From Coprobacillus sp. CAG:826 (GTDB lineage: Bacteria > Bacillota_I > Bacilli_A > RFN20 > CAG-826): a DNA stretch of 64,000 nucleotides. This document shows, one piece after another, positions 28,174-36,459 of the stretch. Position 1 is the first letter of the stretch. Each line of letters begins with the position of its first letter. Both the position numbers and the translations under genes were made by a program. The DNA lies in contig FR897046.1 of assembly GCA_000437235.1 (NCBI GenBank), forward strand, positions 76,918 to 140,917, read 5' to 3'. The notes below the pieces were generated by a model. The model searched no databases. It worked only from the letters and a program-made list of their open reading frames with translations, and was not told where the DNA came from.

Positions 28174-28630
28174 CTTTGATCTCCTTCTTTACGTGTAGAT
28201 AATTAATCAACATTGTACCAATATAAATATGAAATTGAATTTTAATTTTCGTATTTAATGGTTGATTTTTCGTCTGAATTTGAAAAGGAATGTGAATTTC
28301 TTCTAAAAAAGAAGAAATAGAAGACAATAAAACTTCTATATCTTTTCGACATTCTACGTTTTGTAATATTTCAATTTGATCAATATGCACGTAATCCATT
28401 AAAGAAAAATACTCCATTTCTATTTTTTCTTTTTGCATAGCGTTTTCTATCATTGTTATTATCCATTGATATAGTTTTTCGTTTTTCTTTTTGAGTACAG
28501 GAATGTGAAATAAAGTAACTTTTAAAGAAATCGGAGTAATTTCAATACGAATAACATAAGAAAGAACGAATAACAAGAATAAAATCAATAAAATAAAAAG
28601 CGTTAAAAAATAAATAATATAGAGTACCAT
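28154..28630 (-). CDS. YtfI/DUF2953-like membrane protein
   Basis: The 158-residue protein has one strongly hydrophobic N-terminal segment (YIIYFLTLFILLILFLLFVL) and a basic, beta-rich remainder. The sequence resembles DUF2953 proteins only weakly by eye. The call rests mainly on its place immediately upstream of, and overlapping, the ytfJ-like gene, as in Bacillus subtilis ytfI. The ribosome site at 28630 is poor. Confidence 0.6.
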   Translation of the reverse strand: MVLYIIYFLTLFILLILFLLFVLSYVIRIEITPISLKVTLFHIPVLKKKNEKLYQWIITMIENAMQKEKIEMEYFSLMDYVHIDQIEILQNVECRKDIEVLLSSISSFLEEIHIPFQIQTKNQPLNTKIKIQFHIYIGTMLINYLHVKKEIKDGKTTI

Positions 28631-28666
28631 ACACTTTTACTATGGCTTTTTCTTTTTAAAACATAC

Positions 28667-28692
28667 AAAAAGGCTGAATATTTCAGCCTTTT
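28667..28692. terminator. Bidirectional-looking terminator
   Basis: AAAAAGGCTGAA and TTCAGCCTTTT form a near-perfect stem with A and T tails on both sides. It ends the 62-residue gene transcript on the minus strand. Confidence 0.75.
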
Positions 28693-28694
28693 AG

Positions 28695-28883
28695 TTATTT
28701 CTTATTCGACGTTTTTCTTTTTGCTTGTGTACGGGTCGCACGTGTTCTACGATGCGTTTTTGGTGCTAATTCAGTACCATATTCGTTTTCATAGTTTTGA
28801 TTGTTGGTTGTGCGATGTGCAGTTGAAGTTGTTTTACGTGAACGAGTAGTTCTCGTTTGTTGATTGTTTTTCTTGGTTCTCAT
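28695..28883 (-). CDS. Small basic protein with a gamma-SASP-like motif
   Basis: This is a 62-residue protein very rich in Arg, Lys and Thr, with an AGGAGGTGAG ribosome site 7 nt before its ATG. The centre reads YENEYGTELAPKTH, resembling the QFGTEFASET motif repeated in gamma-type small acid-soluble spore proteins. It occupies the place between thiI and ytfI where Bacillus subtilis has sspA. The high positive charge also suits a nucleic-acid-binding protein. The family call is tentative; being a real gene is well supported by its ribosome site and terminator. Confidence 0.6.
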   Translation of the reverse strand: MRTKKNNQQTRTTRSRKTTSTAHRTTNNQNYENEYGTELAPKTHRRTRATRTQAKRKTSNKK

Positions 28884-28927
28884 ACACTCACCTCCTAGCG
28901 AAGTTAGTGTTTGCTAGAAAATGAATT

Positions 28928-30112
28928 TTATAAGTATTTATCTTCTTTTTCTTCCGAATTGACAATTATTACCTCTACATTACGAACGCATTGTTCAATG
29001 TAGGGCTCAAAATCGAAAGTTTTTTCAAGTTCTTCTACGTCCTCTAATTTTGGTGCTGTTTTGGGATTTTTCGGTTCAAAAATGGTACAGCAATCTTCAT
29101 AAGGACGAATCGAGATATCAAACGTATCAATTTTTCTTGCGATTGAGATAATATCAGTTTTATCCATGGTCGCTAAGGGACGAATAACAGGTGTTGTAGT
29201 TACGTGATTAATGACAAACATACTCGCTAAAGTTTGAGAAGCCACTTGACCAATGGATTCGCCATTTGCAATTGCTAAACATTTTCTTCTTTTAGCTAAA
29301 CGGTCGGCAATACGATACATCATTCTTCGCATTAAAGTAATAGCGTAACTTTCATCAACGTGTTCATAAATAGCGACTTGCAAATCGGTAAATGGTACGA
29401 CATGAATACGAATGGTTTCTTGATAACGATTGAGTTTTTTCGCTAAATCTTGAATTTTATCTAATACGGCTTCTGAAGTATAGGGTGGTGCCGCAAAGTG
29501 AATGAATTCACAAAGCACGCCTCTTTTCATCATTAAATAAGCCGCAACCGGAGAATCAATTCCCCCGGACATCATCATCATCGCTTTTCCACCGATTCCT
29601 AAAGGATAGCCACCAGCGCCTAAATACGTTCTGGTAAAAATGTAAGCAGCGTCTTCTCTTACGTCAATGGATAAAAGAACATCTGGCGTATGAACATCGA
29701 CTTTCCAAAGGTCGGTTTTTAATATTTCAGTAGCGACTTTACGGTTAATTTCATCCGAAATATAAGGAAATGTTTTATCCGCTCTTCTGGCTTTTACTTT
29801 AAAAGTTTTTCCTTTCTCTTCTTTCATTAGCGCTAAAGATTCTTCGATGATACTTTCTAGTTTAGGTTCAACTTTCACTACCGGCGAAAAAGAATGAATA
29901 CCACTTACATCTTCTAAACGATGCATTACTTTTTCAGCGTCTTCATCATGAAGAATAATGTAGATATGATCCATTCTTACTTTTAATTTTAAAGTCGGAA
30001 AATCTTTTAAGGCATGCTTCATATTGCTCGCTAAAAGAAAAATAAAATCTTTTTTGTTTTTACCTTTGGTAGATAGTTCGCCAAAGCGAACCATGATGCG
30101 TTCATACTTCAT
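28928..30112 (-). CDS. thiI: tRNA 4-thiouridine synthase ThiI (no rhodanese domain)
   Basis: This is a 394-residue, Firmicute-type ThiI. The N-terminal ferredoxin-like and THUMP region (FGELSTKGKNKKDF) is followed by the PP-loop MMSGGIDSPVAAYLM near residue 183 and the CCTIFEPKNPKTAP C-terminus. The rhodanese domain of the enteric enzyme is absent, as in Bacillus, where the adjacent cysteine desulfurase supplies sulphur directly. The gene follows the desulfurase gene by 13 nt and has AAAAGGAG upstream. It makes s4U8 in tRNA and may serve thiamine synthesis. Confidence 0.95.
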   Translation of the reverse strand: MKYERIMVRFGELSTKGKNKKDFIFLLASNMKHALKDFPTLKLKVRMDHIYIILHDEDAEKVMHRLEDVSGIHSFSPVVKVEPKLESIIEESLALMKEEKGKTFKVKARRADKTFPYISDEINRKVATEILKTDLWKVDVHTPDVLLSIDVREDAAYIFTRTYLGAGGYPLGIGGKAMMMMSGGIDSPVAAYLMMKRGVLCEFIHFAAPPYTSEAVLDKIQDLAKKLNRYQETIRIHVVPFTDLQVAIYEHVDESYAITLMRRMMYRIADRLAKRRKCLAIANGESIGQVASQTLASMFVINHVTTTPVIRPLATMDKTDIISIARKIDTFDISIRPYEDCCTIFEPKNPKTAPKLEDVEELEKTFDFEPYIEQCVRNVEVIIVNSEEKEDKYL

Positions 30113-30125
30113 TGTAAAGCTCCTT

Positions 30126-31247
30126 TTATCGAATCGTTTTTAATATTTGTTGTAGTTTCTCTACGAAACTATCAATTTCTTCTATTGTATTTTCATGTCC
30201 AAAACTCACACGAATGGAGTTTTGATATTCTTGTTTCGTTCTTCCCATGGCTTCTAAAACCACACTATGAGCGGTTTTTTTACTAGAACAAGCACTGATA
30301 GTAGAAACCATAATGTTATCTTTCGATAATGCCTCTACTACGACACTCGCCCTTTTTTCTAATAAAGAAAAGTTAAGTATGTAATAAGAGCCATCTAACG
30401 TAGAGTTAATCCGAACATCTTTCATTTCTTTTAATCGGTTATATAAATGAAGGAAGAGTTCTTTTACATGCAACCGATTCTTTTTTTCATCTTGAAATAA
30501 AAGACGAAGGGTTTTCGCTAACATAACTTCTTTAGGAAAATCATTGGTGCCACTTCGATAACCAAATTCTTGGCCACCGCCACTATTTAAAGGAAGAAAT
30601 TCTATATTCTTTCGCTTGATCAAAGCGCCACTTCCCTTTAAGCCATAAAGTTTATGTGCGGAAAGAACAAACATATCCATCGCATCATAGTCTAAATCAA
30701 TCTTTCCAATAGCTTGGGTCGTATCGGAATGAAAGGCAACTTTAGGATAAGCGTGAACGATTTTAGCAATACCTTGGATGTCATTAATGGCGCCTACTTC
30801 ATTATTCACTGCCATAATCGACACTAAAATGGTATCGTTCTGCATGGATTTTTTTAGATCTTCTAAACGAACTTTTCCGTTCTCATCAACACCTAGATAA
30901 GTCACTTGAAAGCCAAATTGCTCTTCTAATTGTTCAAAGGCACGTAAAACGGAGGGGTGTTCAATTTTCGTTGTAATACAGTGTTTACCGCGATTTTGGT
31001 AACGGAGGCAATATCCTTTAATTGCTAAATTATTGGCTTCGGTAGCGCCTGAAGTAAAAACCACTTCTTCTTCAACGCGATGAAAATAACTCGCTATTTG
31101 TGCACGCGCTTTACTCAAAAGACGCGAAGTTTCTTGTCCTAAACGATGTAAACTGGATGGATTCGCAAATTGATCCATGAGTAGTTCATGATAACTATCC
31201 AGTATTTCTTTTCGTACGGGGGTCGTCGCCGCATGGTCTAAATACAT
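30126..31247 (-). CDS. Cysteine desulfurase (NifZ/IscS-like), partner of ThiI
   Basis: This 373-residue PLP enzyme of aminotransferase class V starts YLDHAATTPVRKEIL. The PLP lysine is in LSAHKLYGLKG, and the active-site cysteine lies in STISACSSKK. It forms an operon with thiI downstream, as in the nifZ-thiI pair of Bacillus, so it probably hands sulphur to ThiI for tRNA modification. The start has GGAGGCTG upstream. It lies after the terminator of ezrA. Confidence 0.94.
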   Translation of the reverse strand: MYLDHAATTPVRKEILDSYHELLMDQFANPSSLHRLGQETSRLLSKARAQIASYFHRVEEEVVFTSGATEANNLAIKGYCLRYQNRGKHCITTKIEHPSVLRAFEQLEEQFGFQVTYLGVDENGKVRLEDLKKSMQNDTILVSIMAVNNEVGAINDIQGIAKIVHAYPKVAFHSDTTQAIGKIDLDYDAMDMFVLSAHKLYGLKGSGALIKRKNIEFLPLNSGGGQEFGYRSGTNDFPKEVMLAKTLRLLFQDEKKNRLHVKELFLHLYNRLKEMKDVRINSTLDGSYYILNFSLLEKRASVVVEALSKDNIMVSTISACSSKKTAHSVVLEAMGRTKQEYQNSIRVSFGHENTIEEIDSFVEKLQQILKTIR

Positions 31248-31282
31248 CTTCTATCAGCCTCCATTACTTTTATATATGCCAT

Positions 31283-31310
31283 AAAAAGGCGAGGCACTTT
31301 GCCTTCGCCT
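31283..31310 (-). terminator. Terminator after ezrA
   Basis: AGGCGA and TCGCCT arms, extended by GGC/GCC pairs, with a T-run on the minus strand. Confidence 0.8.
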
Positions 31311-31322
31311 AAGTAAAATTCA

Positions 31323-33029
31323 TTAAGAGCGCATTTTCTTTAAAGTTGCGTTAATTTCTTCATGAGATTTTATAAAGTCACCATCAAAGAAGAAACGTTC
31401 CGCACGAGTTAAAGATTTATCGTAATCAGGTGAATCTAAACGCTCCGCATTGGCTTCCATCATTGAGGTTTCAATGGTATCCACTAAACGAGATTGTTCT
31501 TTAATTTCGCTCACTAATTCTTGGAAAACCGTTTGGAAAGCACTGACTAAGCGATTGACTTCTTTTACTTTGATCGGTGGAACCATTAACGTGTTATAAA
31601 TATTATTTAAATATTCATATGCTTGTTTAAAACGGTCTACTAAACGTTTTTCATAATTAGGAACTTCTAAATTACGTAACATCGCTTCGGCTTGTTTTAA
31701 TTGAATAAAAGCGTCGCTTACTAAATTAAAGGCCGTATCTGAATCAGAACGTAAGGAATCCACATAATTCATGTATTCTTTAATATCTTCTTCCGCTTTC
31801 TTTAAGTTTTCCTCTAATTCTTTCATTTTTTGTAAAAGAACGGAATAAGGTTGTTTCGTCGAAGCATGAATGAAGGTATCTAATTGTCTTTTGGTAATAC
31901 CTAGTTGGTTGATTTCATTTTGGATTTCATTCATTTTATCTACATAAGTATCTTCAATTTGATACACTTCTTTTACTTTTAATAACTTATGGCGAAGACT
32001 AATAAATTGTCTTTCCACTTGCGTTACACGTTCATAAATTAAATCACAATTGACTTCGAAATCATTTTTATCTTGTTTTTCTTTTAAGAATAACTCGTGG
32101 AATTCATCGATTTGTTGCATCATGCTCGCTAAGCGTTCTTTAACACCTTTCAATTCAAAATTTGTTAAGGAAATTTGAATGTCATATAAATCCGAATTCA
32201 TTTGATTAATCGCTGTATTAATCTTTAAATGATGAATAGGAATATTCATTTCCTTCATTTCACCATATTCTTGTTGTAAGGTTTCAATCTTACTTGGAAC
32301 AGTAACTTCTACTAAAGCACAAAGTGTAGGAAGTTCATTTAAAGCATAAGAAAGTTCATCTAACATTTTGCTAATGGTTGGTAATAAATGATTGGCATCT
32401 TCATAGTTTGCACTTTCCACCATTCTCTCATATTCATCAAATTGTCCTTCGATTCCAGTAAAAGTTCTAGTGAATGTATCTTCAATGGAAGTTAATTGCA
32501 TTTGTTTTTCAATATAAGCCGAACGAATTGTACGGAATTTATCTTTTAAAGCCAAAGAAGCCGCACGACAATCTTCTTCTGGTTGTAATTTCGCGGTTAA
32601 TTCATCATTTAAATCTTTCACTTGTCCTCTAAAGAGTTCAATAATCCGCATATTTTGTGATAAAGAGGATTGGAATTCTTTAAACTTCTTTTGAAGAATC
32701 AATTCTTCCATGGCCGAAATTGCATATTGAGCTTGCTTATCCGTCGATTGAAGAATCGTTTGGAAACGATTTTGATAATTTTCATGGATATCGACATAAA
32801 GTAAGTTTCTTTGCGATATGACTTCAAGTCTTTTTATATATTGGGCCACTTGACCAATCAAAAGAGCGTGTAAATAATCGTATTCTCTTTCTAATTCCGA
32901 AACCATTTTCCGTGCTTTATTTCGTGAAACAACAAAATGGTATAAAAGAAAAATGAGTACGCCTAGTACAATCATTCCTGCGGAAACTAAAATCCATAAT
33001 TTAGGGCTCGTTAAACTAATTAATATCAT
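31323..33029 (-). CDS. ezrA: Septation ring formation regulator EzrA
   Basis: The 568 residues match EzrA in length. One N-terminal membrane segment (LWILVSAGMIVLGVLIFLLY) is followed by a long set of coiled-coil spectrin-like repeats, and its place beside the cysteine desulfurase and near rpsD is conserved with Bacillus. EzrA sits at the division site and limits extra FtsZ rings. The ATG at 33029 has a moderate AAAGAGGTG ribosome site. Confidence 0.93.
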   Translation of the reverse strand: MILISLTSPKLWILVSAGMIVLGVLIFLLYHFVVSRNKARKMVSELEREYDYLHALLIGQVAQYIKRLEVISQRNLLYVDIHENYQNRFQTILQSTDKQAQYAISAMEELILQKKFKEFQSSLSQNMRIIELFRGQVKDLNDELTAKLQPEEDCRAASLALKDKFRTIRSAYIEKQMQLTSIEDTFTRTFTGIEGQFDEYERMVESANYEDANHLLPTISKMLDELSYALNELPTLCALVEVTVPSKIETLQQEYGEMKEMNIPIHHLKINTAINQMNSDLYDIQISLTNFELKGVKERLASMMQQIDEFHELFLKEKQDKNDFEVNCDLIYERVTQVERQFISLRHKLLKVKEVYQIEDTYVDKMNEIQNEINQLGITKRQLDTFIHASTKQPYSVLLQKMKELEENLKKAEEDIKEYMNYVDSLRSDSDTAFNLVSDAFIQLKQAEAMLRNLEVPNYEKRLVDRFKQAYEYLNNIYNTLMVPPIKVKEVNRLVSAFQTVFQELVSEIKEQSRLVDTIETSMMEANAERLDSPDYDKSLTRAERFFFDGDFIKSHEEINATLKKMRS

Positions 33030-33247
33030 CGCGAAAACACCTCTTTCTTTCCTAGTATATCATATTCAAGAAATTAAATAATTAATTTCTTAAAATAATT
33101 CAAAAATCATGAAGTAACTGCAAACTAAAAAAGTCGAGAATTATATACACTTAATTTTCAGTTTAACGCGAAATTTGATATAATAAATGAATTGAATTAT
33201 CCTATTTTTGAAGATGATTTTTCATTCAATTCATGGGGGAATTTATC

Positions 33248-34027
33248 ATGTACTATCAAGATGTTGAAAATTTAAGGAAGCAGAAAAAATATATTCTATA
33301 TCTTTATAGCGCTCTAGACGAGCGTTTATCTGGCGATGAATTTGACATTTCTTTAACAATTACAAAATATTCTGTTTTTAGTAATAGAACCGGCAGAGAT
33401 AAGGAAAAATTTGTAAATGGCATTTATAATGTAAATTATTATGAAAATGCAGAGTGTCCGTTTTACAAAATCGAAAGCATTTTAAAAAGATCAAATCAAC
33501 CGCAATATTTAATTAAAAATTTTAGACGAATTATGCTTTTAAAACCGGATGGAAGTAATGATATCATTCAAAATATTGGCGCTGCAATGGCGTGCTTTGA
33601 AGAAGAAGCTATTATTAACGATATAATTGCTTGTCGAGGTGATCTCAGTAAATTATGGGAAGTTTTAAAGACGCTTTCATTAGAAGCAAATGCCGTTGCC
33701 CTTAATGGCGCCTTTTCTAGACTATTCGACACAATTTGTCGTGCTGGCAAAAGAAGCAAAGGCGATTTCCGACGTGTAAACTCCAAACTAGAAAAAATGA
33801 TTATTGACATTTATAATAAAATTCTTTTTGGCGAACATCCAATTGTTATTGATGAAGATGTTTATCGAGATGCCCCAATTATTACGAGACTGAATCGCCA
33901 TTTAAAAAAAGTATATAACAAAAGGAATCTTACAGATCAACAATTGATTGACGAAATCATTCAACCTTTTGCTGATATTTTATTCACCGATTTTAGCGTG
34001 ATTGATGTTAATGAATTTGATATTTAA
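33248..34027 (+). CDS. Unrecognised soluble protein
   Basis: The protein has 259 residues from the ATG at 33248 (GGGGGA upstream); the ATG at 33233 overlaps that site. There is no signal peptide or membrane segment. It is mixed alpha/beta with a basic central region (RAGKRSKGDFRRVNSKLEKM) and an acidic C-terminus. A TATAAT (33179-33184) with a weak TTTTCA 18 nt upstream is its probable promoter. It sits between ezrA and rpsD, where B. subtilis has other genes, so it looks like a lineage-specific insertion. No family recognised. Confidence 0.7.
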   Translation: MYYQDVENLRKQKKYILYLYSALDERLSGDEFDISLTITKYSVFSNRTGRDKEKFVNGIYNVNYYENAECPFYKIESILKRSNQPQYLIKNFRRIMLLKPDGSNDIIQNIGAAMACFEEEAIINDIIACRGDLSKLWEVLKTLSLEANAVALNGAFSRLFDTICRAGKRSKGDFRRVNSKLEKMIIDIYNKILFGEHPIVIDEDVYRDAPIITRLNRHLKKVYNKRNLTDQQLIDEIIQPFADILFTDFSVIDVNEFDI

Positions 34028-34088
34028 TCTGCATTTAGTTTGTCACTTAGCATTCCCATATTAATATGCAGATTTTTTCCAATTTTTC

Positions 34089-34117
34089 TTGACTTATAAG
34101 AGAAAAATCGGTATATT
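34089..34117 (+). promoter_or_regulatory. rpsD: rpsD promoter
   Basis: TTGACT (34089-34094) and TATATT (34112-34117) with a 17-nt spacer. Confidence 0.7.
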
Positions 34118-34123
34118 ATTAAC

Positions 34124-34283
34124 TGCATGTAATGCAGCATGTACATATAGCTTGTCCGATGTTTGAAAACAAATTCGAGAAGTAGCCTTGCTGAAGTAGT
34201 GAAACTCATGATTCAAACATCCGAAGTTTAGGATGTGCACCTATTGCTTTATTTGCAAAAATAAAGAAAAGGAGGAAAAACAA
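34124..34283 (+). promoter_or_regulatory. rpsD: S4-type ribosomal protein leader
   Basis: A 160-nt untranslated leader precedes rpsD. TCCGATGTTTGAA (34155-34167) pairs with TTCAAACATCCGA (34212-34224), with one mismatch, around an AAGTAGCC / GAAGTAGTG loop region. Firmicute rpsD is autoregulated by S4 binding such a leader. The call rests on position and this long stem. Confidence 0.6.
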
Positions 34284-34892
34284 ATGTCTAGATACACTGG
34301 AGCCGATTGGAAACTTTCTCGTCGTTTAAACTTCTCTATTCTTGAGACCGGTAAGGAACTTGCAAAACGTCCTTATGGTCCAGGACAACATGGTAACGAT
34401 CGTAAAAAGAAACCTTCCGAATATGGTCGTCAATTAATCGAAAAACAAAAACTTCGTTTAATGTATGGTGTGAATGAACGTCAATTCCGTCGTTTATTCT
34501 TAATGGCTAGTTCTTCTAAAGAAGTTACTGGTATTGCCTTCATGCGTATTCTTGAATCTCGTTTAGATAACTTAGTTTATCGTATGGGATTTGCTAGAAC
34601 CCGTCGTGCAGCTCGCCAACTCGTCAACCATGGTCATATCTTAGTTAACGGTAAGAAAGTCGATATTCCAAGTTATTTATGCAAAGTGAACGATGTCATT
34701 AGTGTGAAAGAAACTTCCAAAGGATTAAAAGTCATTGCTGAAGCTCTTGACTCTATGGCCGCCACTGTAAAATACGTTTCTGTGAATAAGGAACAAAAAT
34801 CTGGTGTTTATTTACGCGAACCTGAACGTAATGAATTACCAGCCGATATCCAAGAATCACAAATCGTCGAATTCTACAACCGCAAGTTATAG
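34284..34892 (+). CDS. rpsD: 30S ribosomal protein S4
   Basis: The protein has 202 residues from the ATG at 34284 (AAGGAGG upstream); an earlier in-frame ATG at 34233 lies in the leader. It begins MSRYTGADWKLSRRLNFSIL and contains the S4 RNA-binding domain (LESRLDNLVYRMGFARTRRAARQLV). It is the primary 16S-binding protein and likely represses itself through the leader. Length and sequence are typical. Confidence 0.97.
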   Translation: MSRYTGADWKLSRRLNFSILETGKELAKRPYGPGQHGNDRKKKPSEYGRQLIEKQKLRLMYGVNERQFRRLFLMASSSKEVTGIAFMRILESRLDNLVYRMGFARTRRAARQLVNHGHILVNGKKVDIPSYLCKVNDVISVKETSKGLKVIAEALDSMAATVKYVSVNKEQKSGVYLREPERNELPADIQESQIVEFYNRKL

Positions 34893-34900
34893 TCCAAACA

Positions 34901-34938
34901 AAGAAGTTGAATCTCTTATGGGATTTGGCTTCTTTTTT
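34901..34938 (+). terminator. Terminator after rpsD
   Basis: AAGAAGTTGAATC pairs imperfectly with GATTTGGCTTCT, then a T-run. Confidence 0.65.
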
Positions 34939-34998
34939 TCTTCTCTTCACTTGCGATTTCGTTTATAATAGTTTTGTTAAAAAGGAGTTGATTGTTTT

Positions 34999-35571
34999 AT
35001 GGCAAAAAAAGAAAAAAAGAGTGACAATCATATTTTGATTCTCTTAGCCGGTTTATTTCTTATTTTGAAATTCTTATTTGAAGGTGGTATTCCTTCTCCA
35101 TCTGGTGATTTATTAAATTTCATCGTTGGGTTATTTACTTTAATTGTTATCTTAGCGTTCTATGGATATTTCGTCTTTGGTGCGAAAGGATGCAATTCCA
35201 CCATTCGCGCTTTAGCGCCATCGGTATTACTATTAATTCTATATGGTCATTATTCCATTAATTATGGTAACGCTAATGTCACAAAATATTTAGGTGCAAT
35301 TGCGAATATGGCTTATTTATTAATTATCTTATGTGGTTTTGTTTATTTATTCACTAAACATAAGATTATTGGTACAGTATTCGCTTGGTCTAGCTTAGTT
35401 TACGCTGCTTTCTGTTTCTTAAGTTATATCGTTTTATTAATTATCAACTTAATTAACGGCGTAGAAGGTGCTTTCAATTTACAATCCTGCTTATCTACAA
35501 TGCTTTTAGTTGGTTCTCTTGTCATTTTAGGTATTACCACTCGTAAAATTGCTGATCGTCAACAATTATAA
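34999..35571 (+). CDS. Unrecognised membrane protein (about 5-6 segments)
   Basis: The 190-residue protein begins with a Lys-rich cytoplasmic segment (MAKKEKKSDNH), then alternating hydrophobic stretches to the end. AAAGGAG precedes the ATG, and a TATAAT (34964-34969) lies upstream. The next gene begins 13 nt after its stop, so they are probably one transcript. No family motif recognised. Confidence 0.7.
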   Translation: MAKKEKKSDNHILILLAGLFLILKFLFEGGIPSPSGDLLNFIVGLFTLIVILAFYGYFVFGAKGCNSTIRALAPSVLLLILYGHYSINYGNANVTKYLGAIANMAYLLIILCGFVYLFTKHKIIGTVFAWSSLVYAAFCFLSYIVLLIINLINGVEGAFNLQSCLSTMLLVGSLVILGITTRKIADRQQL

Positions 35572-35584
35572 TGAGGAACCACAT

Positions 35585-36097
35585 ATGCGTAAGAACAAAA
35601 TGATAAAAAACGAACCCGCTACGATTAATCTACATGTACGAGATGATAGTGATTTCCTTTCTCCTTATGCCGAAGAAGGTAAACCGATTATCTCTACAGA
35701 AATCGCTGATTTCTTAGAGAAAACCATTCGTGCTTATCATCCAAAGTGCCCAGTTATTCTCAATATTCATTCCACTTGTATTGATGACAATGAAAAAATA
35801 CAATATCAAAAAGCAATTCGTAATTATTTCTCTTTAGAATTAGAAGATAACATCCGAGAAATGAAACGAATTTCAATTAAAGCCTTAATTTTCACTATTA
35901 TCGGCGTGATTACTTTGGCATTTATGTTTGTTCTTGATCATATAGGTGTTAATTCTTTATGGATAGAAGTTATTGATATCTTTGCCTGGGTATTTTTATG
36001 GGAAGCAGTTGATTTATTCTTTATTGAACGTTCTCACTTGTTGGTTCGTGCAAAAAGACTACAGAACTTCATTCAAATGCAAATTAACTATTTATAA
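35585..36097 (+). CDS. Unrecognised protein with two C-terminal membrane segments
   Basis: The protein has 170 residues from the ATG at 35585 (GAGGA upstream). The first 95 residues are soluble (TINLHVRDDSDFLSPYAEEG), followed by two hydrophobic helices (ALIFTIIGVITLAFMFVL and WIEVIDIFAWVFLWEAV) and a basic tail. Its stop codon overlaps the base of a terminator. The strong WEAVDLFFIERSHLLVRAKRLQNF tail could be a conserved family mark, but I cannot name the family. Confidence 0.68.
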   Translation: MRKNKMIKNEPATINLHVRDDSDFLSPYAEEGKPIISTEIADFLEKTIRAYHPKCPVILNIHSTCIDDNEKIQYQKAIRNYFSLELEDNIREMKRISIKALIFTIIGVITLAFMFVLDHIGVNSLWIEVIDIFAWVFLWEAVDLFFIERSHLLVRAKRLQNFIQMQINYL

Positions 36098-36123
36098 AAA
36101 GGAGAAAGTTATCTCCTTTTTTT
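36096..36123 (+). terminator. Terminator after the membrane-protein pair
   Basis: AAAAAGGAGA / TCTCCTTTTTTT stem and T-run. Confidence 0.85.
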
Positions 36124-36280
36124 ATTACCATTAAAATTTCTCATCCATTTATCCATCTATCAATTCGCCCAATTATGCTACCAAATTGGGCGATTCATCT
36201 ACTTCTTTGGCTGATAATAAATGGAGCATCCTTTTTATATGTGGTAGCATTAATTTTTAATTGACTTTATTCTAAACACC
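36124..36280. other. Gene-free stretch with a 10-bp inverted repeat
   Basis: I see no gene. TCGCCCAATT (36165-36174) and AATTGGGCGA (36184-36193) form a perfect hairpin with a 9-nt loop and no T-run. Confidence 0.45.
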
Positions 36281-36331
36281 AAAAAAGGTGATATATCCTT
36301 TTTAGATACACCACCTTAGATTTGAAAGTTT
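36281..36331. repeat. Relic of the 3' end of a related ISL3 element
   Basis: This stretch aligns with the sequence around the stop of the transposase at about 37721-37774, including the shared block ACACCACCTTAGATTTG. It abuts the left end of the intact element, so an earlier copy was probably present. Confidence 0.6.
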
Positions 36332-36404
36332 GGCTCTTTAAAATCTAAGGTGGAGTAATTTTTAAGAGACTCCACCATAAATTTGATAGTTTTTATACTT
36401 CAGG

Positions 36405-36458
36405 TGAAAAGACCTCTTATAATTTAGGTGTTCAAATCTAACAAAGGAGGTCTTTTCA
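36405..36458 (+). promoter_or_regulatory. Inverted repeat around transposase promoter and ribosome site
   Basis: TGAAAAGACCTC (36405-36416) and GAGGTCTTTTCA (36447-36458) are a perfect 12-bp inverted repeat. The second arm overlaps the ribosome site AAAGGAGG. The -10 TATAAT (36418-36423) lies just inside the first arm. Only read-through transcripts would contain both arms and hide the ribosome site. Confidence 0.7.
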
Positions 36459-36459
36459 T

